Source: Epichloe hybrida (lineage: Eukaryota > Ascomycota > Sordariomycetes > Hypocreales > Clavicipitaceae). From it: a stretch of DNA of 64,000 bases. The notes beneath the pieces were generated by a model, which saw only the letters and a program-made list of their open reading frames with translations, was not told the origin of the DNA and did no database searches. Shown piece after piece: positions 10,594-21,516 of this stretch. Position numbers and translations under genes: made by a program. Each line of letters begins with the position of its first letter. Position 1 is the stretch's first letter. The stretch covers positions 1,798,001 through 1,862,000 of the forward strand of contig JAFEKR010000001.1 in the NCBI GenBank assembly GCA_019022495.1. Reading direction: 5' to 3'.

Positions 10594-13500
10594 TGTTTCC
10601 CTGGCAAGTTGCTGTGTAAGGCCTTTCAGAGCCAAAAATCCGACGACTCCGGCGAGATATGCGCGGGTGTGTGTATTATCCGGACCCAACGGTCGGCTGT
10701 CACGAAAAAGCAGCGACGTCACGGGCGGGAGTGGGCTTGGATACCGAGGGACGGAATCTAAAAGAATGGCCGTGAAACGCTGCAGTTTTTGCCGTTTTTT
10801 GCCTGGGCGGGGCTGACAAGGCGTGGCCTGCCTCCCCGGATTACCCTGTAGCGGCGGGAAGTTTGGCCTCTACTGTTGTTTCTTGGTGAAATCCCCCCTC
10901 TGGTCGTGTCATGTTTGGGGATTTTCGCATAGCTGAATGGTGGATAATCACCAGGTTCAGGAACATCCCAAGTCAGTAGGCGAAGACGACAACAAATTTG
11001 GCTGCTGCCAACACAACAGTGATACCAGCAACTCACCGGAGATTGAGACACCACAAGGCAGGAATGAATCTGAAGACATAGATATACAAGCCATGGCCAT
11101 GGCCATCCTTTTTTGAGGAAAGTCCAAGAGCCTCCACCATATATAATGCGACGTTGTCAAATATTTGCGATTAAATCCCACGTGCTTCCCGAATTCTACG
11201 TATTTGATGTCGTACATGACAATCTCGTGTGAATATGTTCGTCGAAGGTACCATTGAACACAAAACTTTATTCTGCTTGACGTTTTTCGTTCTTGTGAGA
11301 AGCATGACTGGTACTTTGACCCTTGGCGTGGCTTCAGATTTTGTTTATCGCAGAGGCTCACAAGACACATGGCGACGGATGCAACTATAGTTTCAGTTCT
11401 TCCCACCAACGTCCACACTGCCTGAAAGGACATAATTGTTCATGCTGAGAAAGCGATAAAAATTTGGCCGCGTGCTGCTTGCTAGATAACGGAACGGGTT
11501 TGGGATCCGATGAAAATATCCTCACTTACGTGGTAGACTAATAACATTTGCACGATGAGCCGGTTTTCTTGGACTTTCGTTGAGCAGATTGAGCAGAGTT
11601 AGAGAGTCATCAAACTCACAAAAGCCAAAACTTGTTTTCGAGTCACATTGTTGCGCCCATGATAAGGCATAGCTATCGCTGTTTCCCGATGAACCAAGCC
11701 GAGCGAGAAATTAGCTGTCTGGGTTTTTTTTCTTTTATCCAACTCATATACGTATACGGCGGTACCAGCGATGCTCACCTGCCCTGTCTTGATTAAAAGT
11801 TTTGCATGGTGCAGAAGTGTCAATGATATTCATCAATATTGACTCAGGGATCGACAAAAAGAAACGCGAGACAAATCCAAATCCAGTCAACTATTGGGAA
11901 TTCTTGCATTTCAGAAGTGGGTACAGCTGTAGCACGCCGTCCAATCCCCATCGTCGATTCGTTCGCCTAGCTCAAGATGTTTGCGTGGTGTTTGCCAACG
12001 AGGAAGCATCTTCAGGTAGCCAGGCGGCAATCGGAAGGCGGAACACATGGAGACACCTCAGGCAAAAGCTGAGCGGGATGTGGCTGTTAGAGTGTTGGGC
12101 CAAAGAAGAAAAAAGATACAGCCAGGGATATCCACAGTGAGACGAGATCGAATCTATGGTAGCATTTGCATATGTATGCGATATGCACGTCGTGCGAGCC
12201 TCTTGACAGCTGGACAGAAAGACCAGACCAGACGGGGTTAAGGACGGGGAAGGAGGGGGCTGAAACGGCGGACTGTGAATGGTCCGTGGCTCCAGTACAG
12301 TGGGGTGTAGGCTTGTAGCTCCTTCTTGGATTGGGAACCAGGCATCAATCATCACAACTTACAAGCAAGCATCACAACCGGACAGCCTGTACTCCGTATA
12401 CGCAGGAAAGGATGTGCCACAGTGGCACCAGAGCACATGGAAAAATCCCGACGTTGTGGCTCGAGTAGTACCCTGTGGGAGCCTGTGGGAGCACTTGTTG
12501 TTGGAGGCGCTTCTCTGCCTCATCAAATTCGCCCAAGGAACCAATGTTTGGCGAACACTCTGCGCAGGATAACGACTTGTTGTGCCTTGGCACCTGTTTG
12601 GTCTGGTTCGGCCCCATCCACAAGTTCTCCCAGGCACTCACTCCCAGACCCATTTCTGAGACAATTTCTGCGCGTCCGCTTTTTGGGAATTCGAGTAGTC
12701 GGCAACCCAACAACCCCAACAACCCATTGTGATGCACGCAGCGCCTGGTGTATCTGTCTCTGTTGTCTGTTGTCTGTTGTCTGGCGGTTCAGGCGAGCTG
12801 GCGATGGGGCGCCATCTCCCAAGATGCTGTCCACCCCATCTTACCCGAAGACTGGACCACCAGCATCCTTGACGATGCTCTGTTCATGCTGTACACCAGT
12901 GTACGAATGCAGGCTATCATATTTGCACGATAGCTATAACTTCATGGCTTCAATAGGGGTGTGGATAAGCACCAAACCAGGTCAGCCTGACCAACATACC
13001 GGCAGACCAGCAGAACCAACAGAGTGGTGGGCACAGAAAGGACAAAGAAAGACGAGGAAAAGAAAAGCAATCGCGAGGCATATGGGCAGGTACTAATCCG
13101 TGCTTCGCACGGGCATACAGGCAGCAGACGTTGGTGACGGCTTCCTTGGATCAATGTCATGTCGAGGAGTAAACTTCATTCCCGACAAATGCCATGCATG
13201 AGTCGTCGCGAACGTCTTAGGAGATGGCCACAAACTTAGCATCTGGCCATTCACACAATGAACTTACTCACATCAACACATTCTTTTTTTCCCCTCTTTT
13301 TCTCCGAAAACCGGAGACTTGGTTCATGAACAACGCCGACATGCAACAGTCCGTATCTTGCATACGATTACCGGCGCGGAAGCTTCAAACTTCGACACTG
13401 TGCCCACATAATCGAGCTGCCCGCCTTGCGTGGCGTTCTCACACACTCACCCCCCCTTACAGAACATGTAGGAGGGAGCAAAGGCAGAATCTGCCAGGTT

Positions 13501-14136
13501 CGCACACCAGTTTGAAATGCAGAGCTGGGGCGTTTGTCTCTGCGTACCAGCGAGCCACAGACCAGACCAGACTCCCCCGCCTGTCAGTCCTGTTAGTTGC
13601 CGGCTGCAAGCTTCGGATCCCCGTTGTAGTCTGTTGACTGCCCAGTCCATTCCTGATAGCCCGCTGCCGAAGGCCAGTCGTCTTTCGGTGGCTTGGATCA
13701 GGTTCTCCTTCCAACTCTTCATTTAGATCTGCGGATCTGACCTGATGTGCTGCTTCATCACTTGGTTTTGAATACGAAGACACCCGGGCTTTTCTTGTCC
13801 ATGTTCTAGTTTGTCTCCCAGTTCAGCATCGTACAATTTCACGCCTGGCATCTTCGGGGAGAGACTATAAGATATGACAGCGCCTCAGATTGTCATTTCA
13901 GCTAACTCCATATGTCTTCACTGTGCGGTCATTTTGGCTATCCTGCCCAGGCTCTGTCTCCTTTGGTATCAGTCAAATATTGATACAAATTGATAGAAAA
14001 CGAGACTATCTTTCTCCGTGACTGACAGCTGTTTATCCCAATCCAGCTTATCTGCTGTCCCCGCCTCCAACCGCTTGCCTCCCACCAAGGCAGGTTTTAG
14101 GGCCTCTTTCTGGGAACTACAAGCCCTTCCGGCCAG
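10594..14136. other. Divergent intergenic region between AFG1 and the bZIP gene
   Basis: About 3.5 kb. A 159-codon frame on the minus strand (10957-11433, ATG start) has a plausible composition but no recognisable domain and no supporting neighbours. I regard it as unproven. A CTGTTGT triple repeat lies at 12763-12783 and a TACTCCGTA motif at 12390. No other gene could be supported, although a 257-codon frame at 12326-13096 exists. Confidence 0.5.
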
Positions 14137-14987
14137 ATGACTACTGAAGCTGTACGTACCGGAGCGCCTTCGAGCTTCTTGCACCCCGTATCTCTTCTTT
14201 TCGAGATAATCTCTGACATCGCGACTATTGGCGCGCACAGCAGAAAGCCAACTTGGCCCGCATTCGGGATAATCAAAGGAGATCCCGGGCACGAAGAAGA
14301 GAGTATTTGCAAGAACTGGAGCAAAGACTACGGGTGTGTGAGCTTCAAGGCATCGAAGCGTCCTTGGAGGTGCAGATGGCTGCTCGAAAAGTCGCAGATG
14401 AGAACAGACAGCTCAGAGAGCTCCTCCACAAGCACGGAGCAACAGACGACTATATCGCGCAATACTTGCTGGCAAGCACCGCGAACAATGCAGATTCTGG
14501 TCATGGACAGGGGCAGAACGTTCAAGCTATGGACCCGGCAACGGCAACACAGTCTCTACAGCAGTTGATGCTTCCCAGACGAGCACCATATCTCGAGCCT
14601 AGCGTTCAGCTCACTCTACCGAGCCAGTCTAGCAGGGAAACATCTATCGCGAGCGGCTCAACAACAAACTCTTCCGCATGGGAGTCCTCGCAGTCGACCA
14701 TGACAGGGTACAGCCATCAGGCGCAGCAATTTGGCGTGCCTCCCTCCGCAATAGGCTCGTCAGATCAACACCAGTATGCACCTTCCATGTTTCATGCGCA
14801 GCCAGGTAGTATTCAGGCAGATCCGTTCCAAAGGCCTCCCTCGGGGCATGTCATGAACGATCCTCGGCAAGGCCTAGCCACAACACAGCCAATTTCAATC
14901 AACAATAGCACAGCGATAAACTACCAGTTTCAGATGAACGTCTTTCATGATCCTGCCCATCGATATGATCATTCTGGAGGGCTCTGA
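14137..14987 (+). CDS. Small bZIP transcription factor
   Basis: Nuclear DNA-binding protein of 253 residues. The model joins a 15-nt first exon (14137-14151, MTTEA, then GTACGT) to 14241-14987. The basic region and zipper start almost at the N-terminus: ARIRDNQRRSRARRREYLQE followed by heptad leucines or equivalents through LEQRLRVCELQGIEASLEVQ. A second helical stretch (ADENRQLRELLHKHG) follows. The rest is Ser/Gln/Pro-rich and probably disordered. The N-terminal placement of the bZIP and the NQRRSRARRREY basic motif are typical of a fungal family of short bZIP proteins. No AP-1-type cysteine clusters are present. The long exon has no ATG before the basic region, which is why the micro-exon is needed. 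The acceptor could be either AG of CAGCAG, changing one Gln. Confidence 0.85.
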
Positions 14988-15061
14988 CAATCACTTCATG
15001 GTGCTCTAGTGGTAGCACCTTGTCGTTGAAAAGAAGGAGCCTGACCTACTGAATCCAGTCT

Positions 15062-15448
15062 TCACAGCTGTTGGCAGAATACCTGATGCAAGCAACAGAA
15101 AACGACTCGACGAAAAACCCAGCACAAGAAGAGAAATCTGACGATACTCCTTACAAAGCGGTGCTAGAGCAAACCGCGCTTCTCATCGCCGGCGCTCGAG
15201 ATCCCGGCGACACAAACCCCTCAGCTTCCACATAATCAATGCTGTTTGCGATGCCGTTGCAAAGATCAAGCGCCGGGACGCCAAAGAGTTGCATGAAGCT
15301 ACATACATGGCGATTTATGACGGCGACGATACAGGTCTTCAATTTGATCAGGACTCGAATGGCCAAGGCGGTAAAAACAATTCGACTGGTCCGATTGTGC
15401 CGGTGTGGCGGAACGCTAGTGCGGCGTACGTAGGAGTTTGCAAGAGCT
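15062..15448 (+). pseudogene. Protein-like remnant in two frames, unrecognised
   Basis: Two adjacent open stretches in different frames look coding. The first reads from about 15062 to 15232 (for example LLAEYLMQATENDSTKNPAQ, then TALLIAGARDPGDTNP). The second runs from about 15231 to 15448 (for example CDAVAKIKRRDAKELHEATY, then GPIVPVWRNASAAYVGVCKS). Neither has a proper start and no splice pair joins them. A decayed gene with a frameshift would explain the pattern. I do not recognise the family. Confidence 0.35.
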
Positions 15449-15502
15449 GATGAGATGATATTTAAGGTTCGACCCGGACAGTGGAACGAGCACACACCAC
15501 GG

Positions 15503-16288
15503 GTTGGTTGTTCATGCGAAGTAACAGGACTTTCACTGCTGAACCCCTGTAGATCTACGCAGTATGAGCCGAGTCATGAAGATTGAAGAACGGTCGGTCG
15601 AGGAGGGAATGCAGCACGGCAAAGATGGAATGCCCGGATTGACACACACGAATGCAGGAGAGAAAGAGAGGGAGTTGATGGAGGGGGTCAAGCAATGGAG
15701 TTCATCTTTTAGAGATGAGATGATTGCAATGAAGAACAGGAATCGGCAAGCAATGGATTACAATAACTCGCGCACAGCTTTGGGAAGGGGTCTGAATGAC
15801 ATTTACAGTATTTCATATTGTGCAGACATGACGAATGGAAGATTTCTGCAACACATGCCGATACGTCTTGTGTGAAGACGAGCGATTCAAGTTGGGCGTG
15901 CCCAGAATCATGCAGCTCGACTGTTGGTTGTTCATGCGAAGTGGACTTTCACTGCTGAACCCCTGTAGATCTACGCAGTATGAGCCGCATGAAGATTGAA
16001 GAACGGTCGGTCGAGGAGGGAATGCAGCACGGCAAAGATGGAATGCCCGGATTGACACACACGAATGCAGGAGAGAAAGAGAGGGAGTTGATGGAGGGGG
16101 TCAAGCAATGGAGTTCGTGAGATGATTGCAATGAAGAACAGGAATCGGCAAGCAATGGATTACAATAACTCGCGCACAGACTGGACAACAGTATTTCATA
16201 TTGAGAGACGAATGGAAGATTTCTGCAACACATGCCGATACGTCTTGCGAGCGATTCAAGTTGGGCGTGCCCAGAATCATGCAGCTCC
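15503..16288 (+). repeat. Two-copy tandem duplication, about 420 and 366 bp
   Basis: Copy 1 spans 15503-15922 and copy 2 spans 15923-16288. Both begin GTTGGTTGTTCATGCGAAG and end near CAGAATCATGCAGCTC. Aligned blocks are essentially identical. Copy 2 differs by about six short deletions or replacements, for example a block of about 11 nt after GGAGTTC and about 19 nt after CGCGCACAG. Copy 1 has a 104-codon frame (15564-15875) that copy 2 breaks, so a protein product is doubtful. Confidence 0.85.
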
Positions 16289-16432
16289 TGTGAATGGCCG
16301 AGGCCAAGGGCAAAGGATCGGGAGGGTACTACACGAAACAGGTCGTTGTTCGAGCAAAAGATACCGCCAAGACGGCAATGAAACAGCGTACGAGCCACCG
16401 ACACATGCTATAAACGCTGTGTGTGGCCCTTT

Positions 16433-17943
16433 TTATAAAAAGTAATCGGCGACTGGCTTCTTTGCCGGCATCCCCCTTGAGTCCTGCGGCGCAGCCTGGA
16501 ACACGCGGTATCGCCTCGCAGGACCGTTCTTCACCAACAACCCATCCGACTCCAGCATGACGCCGCGCCCGCCATCACTGCGGTTCACGTCGCCGTTGCT
16601 GCGGGCGAAAAGTCCCGTGCCCGACTCATCTTCCGACAGCTCCAACACGGCAGCCACATTTCCACAGCGGTAGCAGTAGTTCGGGGCCGACCAGACGGTC
16701 ACAATGGAGGCGTCGAACATCTCCTTGAAGCCTTCCATGACGAGTTGATGCGCGCGAGCAATCAGGCTGAGATCGTTGCGGTGGTTGAAGACTTTGACTA
16801 TATCCGCGCCGAAGAGAAATCCTGCACCGCGCGGGGACAACCCCCATCCGTCGATATCATCGGGGTCGGACCACAGCAGGTCGCACATGGCGCCTTCGTG
16901 GGGCACCTCTTGCTTCCGATCGATGAGGCGGATCTTATCGAGCGTGTCGATCAGAGGACTCAGGCCGCCGTGAACGCAAAGCACCGCGCCAGCCGGGTTG
17001 CCTACGCTGCCGTTGCTGGAGCCCGATGCACTTGTGCCGGGCGGTCCTGTCTTGTCTCCCGGGCCACCACTGCCACCACTGCCACCGTTGGCGCCTTGCC
17101 CCTGGGAACTGCCCGGTCGCGACGACGGCGGCTGATGACGCTGACGGGCGAACCGACTAAGGACGGCACCGTTCTGGTCACACACTTCGATCTCGGTGTC
17201 GTCGTCGACGGCTTGTCCCGAGCCGGGGGATAGCGTGTTGGATGCGCCGAGGACAATGGCGCCCAGCGCGAGGTAATCGAAAATGTCGCAGCAGTACCTC
17301 CACACGTTGGCGCTTCCGTATTTTCGCAGGCATTCGTCGTAAAAGCCGTAAACAGTGGTGATCTGGCGGGACTCGTGGTTGCCGCGGATAAGCGTGATGC
17401 GGTCGGGGTATCGAACTTTTAAGCATAGCAGGAGGAGAAAGGATTCCAACGAGTAAAAGCCACGGTCCACAAAGTCACCTTGCGGACTCTGTCAGTCCAC
17501 GCGTCCCCTAGCTCGGGCAGGTTCTATCATTTTCATCATGCCCGCAGGAAATCGGGAGCCATCACCATGATTTGCCACGTACCCATGAAGAGATAGTTCG
17601 TATCAGGGACATCTCCGCCGACGCGGAATAGTTCCATCAGGTCATGGAACTGCCCATGAATATCGCCGCATATCTGAGAGGCTGTTAGTCTTGCCATCTT
17701 GCAAACGCTGTGTGCCTCGTGATGCCGCGTACCGTCACTGGCGCACACACTGTGACAATGTTGCCTTCCTCGATCAGAAGCTCTCGCGCCCGATGGCACA
17801 CCTCCCGGACTTGAGGCTCGGGGATCGGCCGGCACGCACGAAGCTGCGCAATAGCTCTGAGGTGCTGGTGATTAGCTTGGTCTGTGAGGATGTGAGGATG
17901 TTTTGCCTGGCTGGGCTGCAACACACTTGTCGAGATCGCTCAT
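16433..17943 (-). CDS. Serine/threonine protein phosphatase PP4-type catalytic subunit (Pph3/PP4C-like) with insertions
   Basis: PP2A-family metallophosphatase, probably PP4 (DNA-damage checkpoint recovery and other signalling). Exons 17943-17927, 17856-17733, 17673-17583 and 17478-16433 are all in phase and give 425 residues; animal PP4C has about 307. It shows the GDIHG, GDFVDRG and RGNHESRQ metal-binding motifs, then [28 protein letters not shown] and [11 protein letters not shown], and ends [19 protein letters not shown]. That close resemblance to the PP4C tail separates it from Sit4 and Ppg1. The carboxyl-terminal YFL is the site methylated in this family. Two insertions account for the extra length: about 80 residues, Gly/Ser-rich, before [11 protein letters not shown], and about 33 residues before the C-terminus. 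The first exon is only 17 nt long. Confidence 0.9.
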
Positions 17944-18306
17944 CGTGATTTTGGCGTGTCCTACGGTCGCATGCCTTCAGCGACCCATGCAGAAGTCTGC
18001 TTTTCAAGATGCGAGTCGCGCGCCAATGTGGGTTCAATGGTCGGTCGGTGGTCAGTGGTCAGTGGTCAGTGGTCAGTGGTCAGTGGTCAGTGGTCAGTGG
18101 TCAGTGGTCAGTGGTCAGTGGTCAGTGGTCAGTGGTCAGTGGTCAGTGGTCAGTGGTCAGTGGTCACCCCCGCCAACAACAAGGCAACAAACAAGAAGGG
18201 GTGGCGGACAGGGGGTTGGGTTGTGACTTGTGAGGTTGTGAGTCTGGGATTTTCATTTTGCCGGCTCCGGCTTTCCACAGCGGCTCAACGCAGCTAGTTT
18301 TTCCCA
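17944..18306. promoter_or_regulatory. Short divergent promoter region carrying a minisatellite
   Basis: Only 363 bp separate the start codons of the phosphatase (-) and the small membrane protein (+). The 7-bp minisatellite occupies about a third of it, so both promoters must work around or through the repeat. Confidence 0.6.
18048..18166. repeat. 7-bp minisatellite, about 17 copies of AGTGGTC
   Basis: An uninterrupted head-to-tail array of the heptamer AGTGGTC. Because seven is not a multiple of three, the array is open in all three forward frames, which produces spurious VVSGQWS-repeat translations. Confidence 0.95.
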
Positions 18307-18933
18307 ATGGCACGTCACGTCGGTTTTTGCCATAATCAACTGCGAATTCTACGACTGGCGCCCATTGAGCAGCTTATGAGCGCCGCACGTATTGGCCAAG
18401 GCGATTCGCGGTGGCGAACAGAACATGATTTCTTCATCATGTGAGTCGCCGAGCCACACTGCCTCTGCGCCATCTCTCCCACACTAACTTCCCAACCGAA
18501 ATCCCCTCTCTCCATCAACCCGATCCGGCCTTACAGACTTGCTTCCCGGGACCATATGCCACCACATCTCCATCCCAGGTCGCGCATGACCTCATCTCTA
18601 TTCGCAACGACCGTCATCGCTAGCTTCTTCGTCGTCGCGCTGCCGCATTTATTGCCTTGTCCGGTACCGCGAGCCAAATATGCTGACGGCGAGGTGGTCG
18701 TTGATGAGAATGGGAGACGGAGGAGATGGAGACGGCGAGACATGACGCCAGAGACGCCAGAATCGCCAGATGGCATTGTACAGTTTGACCAGACTACGGA
18801 AGAATATGCGGACCCTGCGTCGGAACGCTCGAGGAGGGAATGTCCTGTTCCGAAACCAGGCGGCATTCTGGGGGAGTGGCTAGGCTTCCACAAAACCGAC
18901 CATGGACAAAATGGAAAGCGCATACAAAGATGA
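18307..18933 (+). CDS. Small putative membrane protein of unknown function
   Basis: Model: exons 18307-18440 and 18537-18933, 176 residues. The intron has GTGAGT, a CACTAAC branch-like site and TTACAG, and the joined frame stays in phase. If the first exon is instead untranslated, translation would begin at 18556 (MPPHLHPRSR, 125 residues). One hydrophobic segment (SLFATTVIASFFVVALPHLL) is followed by a charged region with GRRRRWRRRD and a Pro/Glu stretch. It ends in a segment that looks conserved (ECPVPKPGGILGEWLGFHK). The single N-terminal helix with basic flanks would suit a mitochondrial inner-membrane or ER protein, but this is inference. I do not recognise the family. Confidence 0.6.
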
Positions 18934-20558
18934 CATGGGAACCAGAACCAAAACCAAATGTACCAATAAGAGGCAAAATGTTATATCAACAAGCCGGGGA
19001 AAATTGAGAAAAAGTGTCGGAATTTTGACCTCAGAACCTGAGCCGCCAGGCAACGCCGTGTCAACCATTGGCTTATTTTTGTGCTTGGCATTCTTATCTC
19101 CTCCGTGAGAGGCTACAGAGCTCATTGCTCCCGCCGTCCGCAAAGACCACAGATAAGCGACCAAGGGGGTATGCACTATGCAGCCTGTGAGACCGACAAG
19201 GTGAGAGAATGCGACGAGCCTTCTGGCAATCGGAAACCATATGGAAAAGTCTGTTGTTGTTGTTGGGACGAGGAGGAGAGAATGTAGAAGAAAAATAAGC
19301 TAGCAGAAAGAGCGGTCTTTGTTTGAGGCAGAAGCCATGTTTCAAAGGGTGTCGGCGGCATCTGACGAGACAGAGCTATTCGCGGGACTTGTATTTGATC
19401 GAGATCAAGAACATATCGAGAAGCATAGAGAAATGTCATCAGTGGCCGAGTGAGGCGTCAGACGATGGGGTCAGCTGGTCCAGACTGAGCAGGTCGCGCC
19501 GGTACGATGGGATACCGGGCGAGATCTGGCGAGATCTGACGTGGCTGATGAGGCAGCAAAACCAGGGGTTGTCGTGTCACTCGTGTCACGTGTGGCTCAA
19601 TCAGGTTGCTCCTTCTTCGGGGCACAATCGCCCCACACTGATGAATCATTCGACTGTGGGCAGTTCCCGCCACCCGTCGACTTCAACCCGACCCGGCTTC
19701 CTCCGTAGTCGCTCAACAATGTAACAATGTATCAAATAATCCGTAGTATGAGATGCTATCCCGCCCCTTGCGACGCCCGGAATCACTCGATCCCCCCTCT
19801 CTGACATCTACTTGCGGCAGTCAACCGAACCCGCACTTCTGTCCTTCATTCTGGGGCAAGCAGCCTCACGGGGCCTGCAAGCTAGCAGCTTGGCATCACT
19901 CGGTACTCGCCATTCCGCTGGACCCCGTACAATCATCCAATCTTGTCTAACCCTTGCCCATGCATGGCCTTGCGCTCTGCAAAGCAAGAGTTCCAGGCAT
20001 ATTCCGGGAACGGCCAAGACCCGGTGTCAGACATCATTCGTCGTGATAGCTAAGGATTCAGTTAACTCGAGGGACTCGGGGGACGTTTACTACCGCGCCT
20101 GTGTATCGGTTTCTAACAGCGTATCAAGCCCCCACGATGTTTGATCCAAATATCACGACATATCAAATGGCATCTCAAACGGGCCCGAGCGCTTGGGATA
20201 TCCTCGAGTGGTGTTGTTTGGGAACTTGAACTCGCGACACGACCGTTACCAGTCTTATGACCACGATCCTCTGACTATATATTAAGTCTTGTCGCTCGCT
20301 CCCGTCTCGACTTTTGACATCTCGGCCCTCTTTCATCATCTCCCAAGGCTCTCGCGCAATCACATCAAGCAAGTCTCCGTTCTTTACTCTTCTTCCTCAT
20401 TCACATTCTTTCGCTGCAGAGCTGCGCTCCAATTTCAACTCATCTAAACCCATCTTTTGTTTGCTTGCTTCTACCTTCTCTCCGATTGTGTGAGCTTGAT
20501 CTGAGGAAGGTTTCAAATTTCCAAGTCATTCATTTACAACAAAGAACACAACGCCATC
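18934..20558. other. Intergenic region upstream of the secreted protein gene
   Basis: No supported gene. A TAATCCGTA motif lies at 19737-19745. The last 270 bp are pyrimidine-rich, consistent with a fungal core promoter and 5' leader. Confidence 0.5.
20276..20285 (+). promoter_or_regulatory. Candidate TATA box for the secreted protein gene
   Basis: TATATATTAA lies 274 bp before the ATG and is followed by a CT-rich leader. Position and sequence suit a TATA element with a leader of about 240 nt. Confidence 0.45.
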
Positions 20559-21516
20559 ATGAAATCTGTCACTGTTCTCCTCCTCACCGCTGGCCTGGTG
20601 TCTGGTGTCGTCGTTCCTGTTCAGTTGGCTGAGCGAGAGGGTCTCCAGTCCGTTCCAGGCGTCGATCTTCCTGAACACAAAGATGAAGTTGAGAAGCGAG
20701 CCATGAAATTTGCCCACCTTGTCGCCAGGGTAGAAGCAGATCCAGCTACTGCTCCCGGTCTTCCTGCTGAGAATCAAATCGCTCCCGCCGAGGGCCAGCC
20801 GAAACCAGTCGAAAGCCAGCCAGACGAGAGAGGGAAACCCACCAAGTCTGCCCCTTCCCCTCTCGCTCCTCATGCTGAGAGTCAACCCGCTCCCGTTGAG
20901 GGCCAGCCGAAACCGGCCGAAAGCCAGCCCGCCAACGAGAGAGGGAAACCCGCTGAGTCTGCCCCTCCTACTCCCGCTCCAACCCAGGAACAAAATCAAG
21001 GCAACAAGGATCAGAACCAGAATGGAAACCGGAACCAGAGCGGGAACCAGAACGGGAACCACCAGGACCAGAATCAGAATGGAAACAAGGACAATAACAG
21101 AAATGGCAATAACAACAACAATAATATTAATGACATTAACCAAATCATTCAGAATGGCGTTCAGAATGGCAATGTTCTCCAGGGTATCTTCACCCCCGCG
21201 ATCACGGGCATTATCAACAACATGGGTCTGGGCCAGAACGTCAATGTCCAAGCCATCCAGGGTCTCAACTTCCCCAACCAGATTGTCGTGCTCAACCAGC
21301 TACAACAGCTGCAGACTCTCATGCAATTCAACATTGTTCAGCGCCAACAAGTCGTCACTTTCGTTGGCCAGGGCATCTCGAACAACGGGGTGAAAATTGG
21401 TGAGTGATGGCTAATTCGGAAACCCGAGTATAGGATACTAACTTCTTACAGCACTTTTGAAGCGTGACGTCGACGACCTGCCTACTGTAAGAACAGTCGC
21501 GGAGTGGGATACTTGA
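20559..21516 (+). CDS. Secreted Pro- and Asn-rich low-complexity protein with Kex2 sites
   Basis: Two exons (20559-21399, 21452-21516) give 301 residues. The intron has GTGAGT, a perfect TACTAAC branch site and TTACAG. A signal peptide is clear (MKSVTVLLLTAGLVSG). A dibasic KR at residues 46-47 (KDEVEKR) looks like a Kex2 site, and a second lies near the C-terminus (LLKRDVDD). Residues about 70-143 are an imperfect two-fold repeat of about 37 residues containing GQPKP and ESQP with RGKP. A run rich in Asn/Gln follows (NQNGNRNQSGNQNG, then NNNNNNIND). The last about 90 residues are more ordered and amphipathic (VNVQAIQGLNFPNQIVVLNQ). It could be a wall-associated, adhesin-like or effector-like protein; nothing in the sequence decides this. 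Confidence 0.8.

Noticed and set aside
10957..11433. 159-codon minus-strand frame with an ATG
   Set aside because: No recognisable domain, no splice partners and no neighbouring coding signal. It is kept only as a note in the intergenic entry.
12326..13096. 257-codon plus-strand frame
   Set aside because: No ATG supports the full frame, the composition is erratic (Pro/Ser/Cys/Trp-rich) and overlapping frames on both strands are equally long.
15000..15019. GGTGCT...AGCACC hairpin resembling part of a tRNA
   Set aside because: No cloverleaf can be drawn around it and no B-box follows. It sits 13 bp behind the bZIP stop and is more likely a 3' UTR hairpin.
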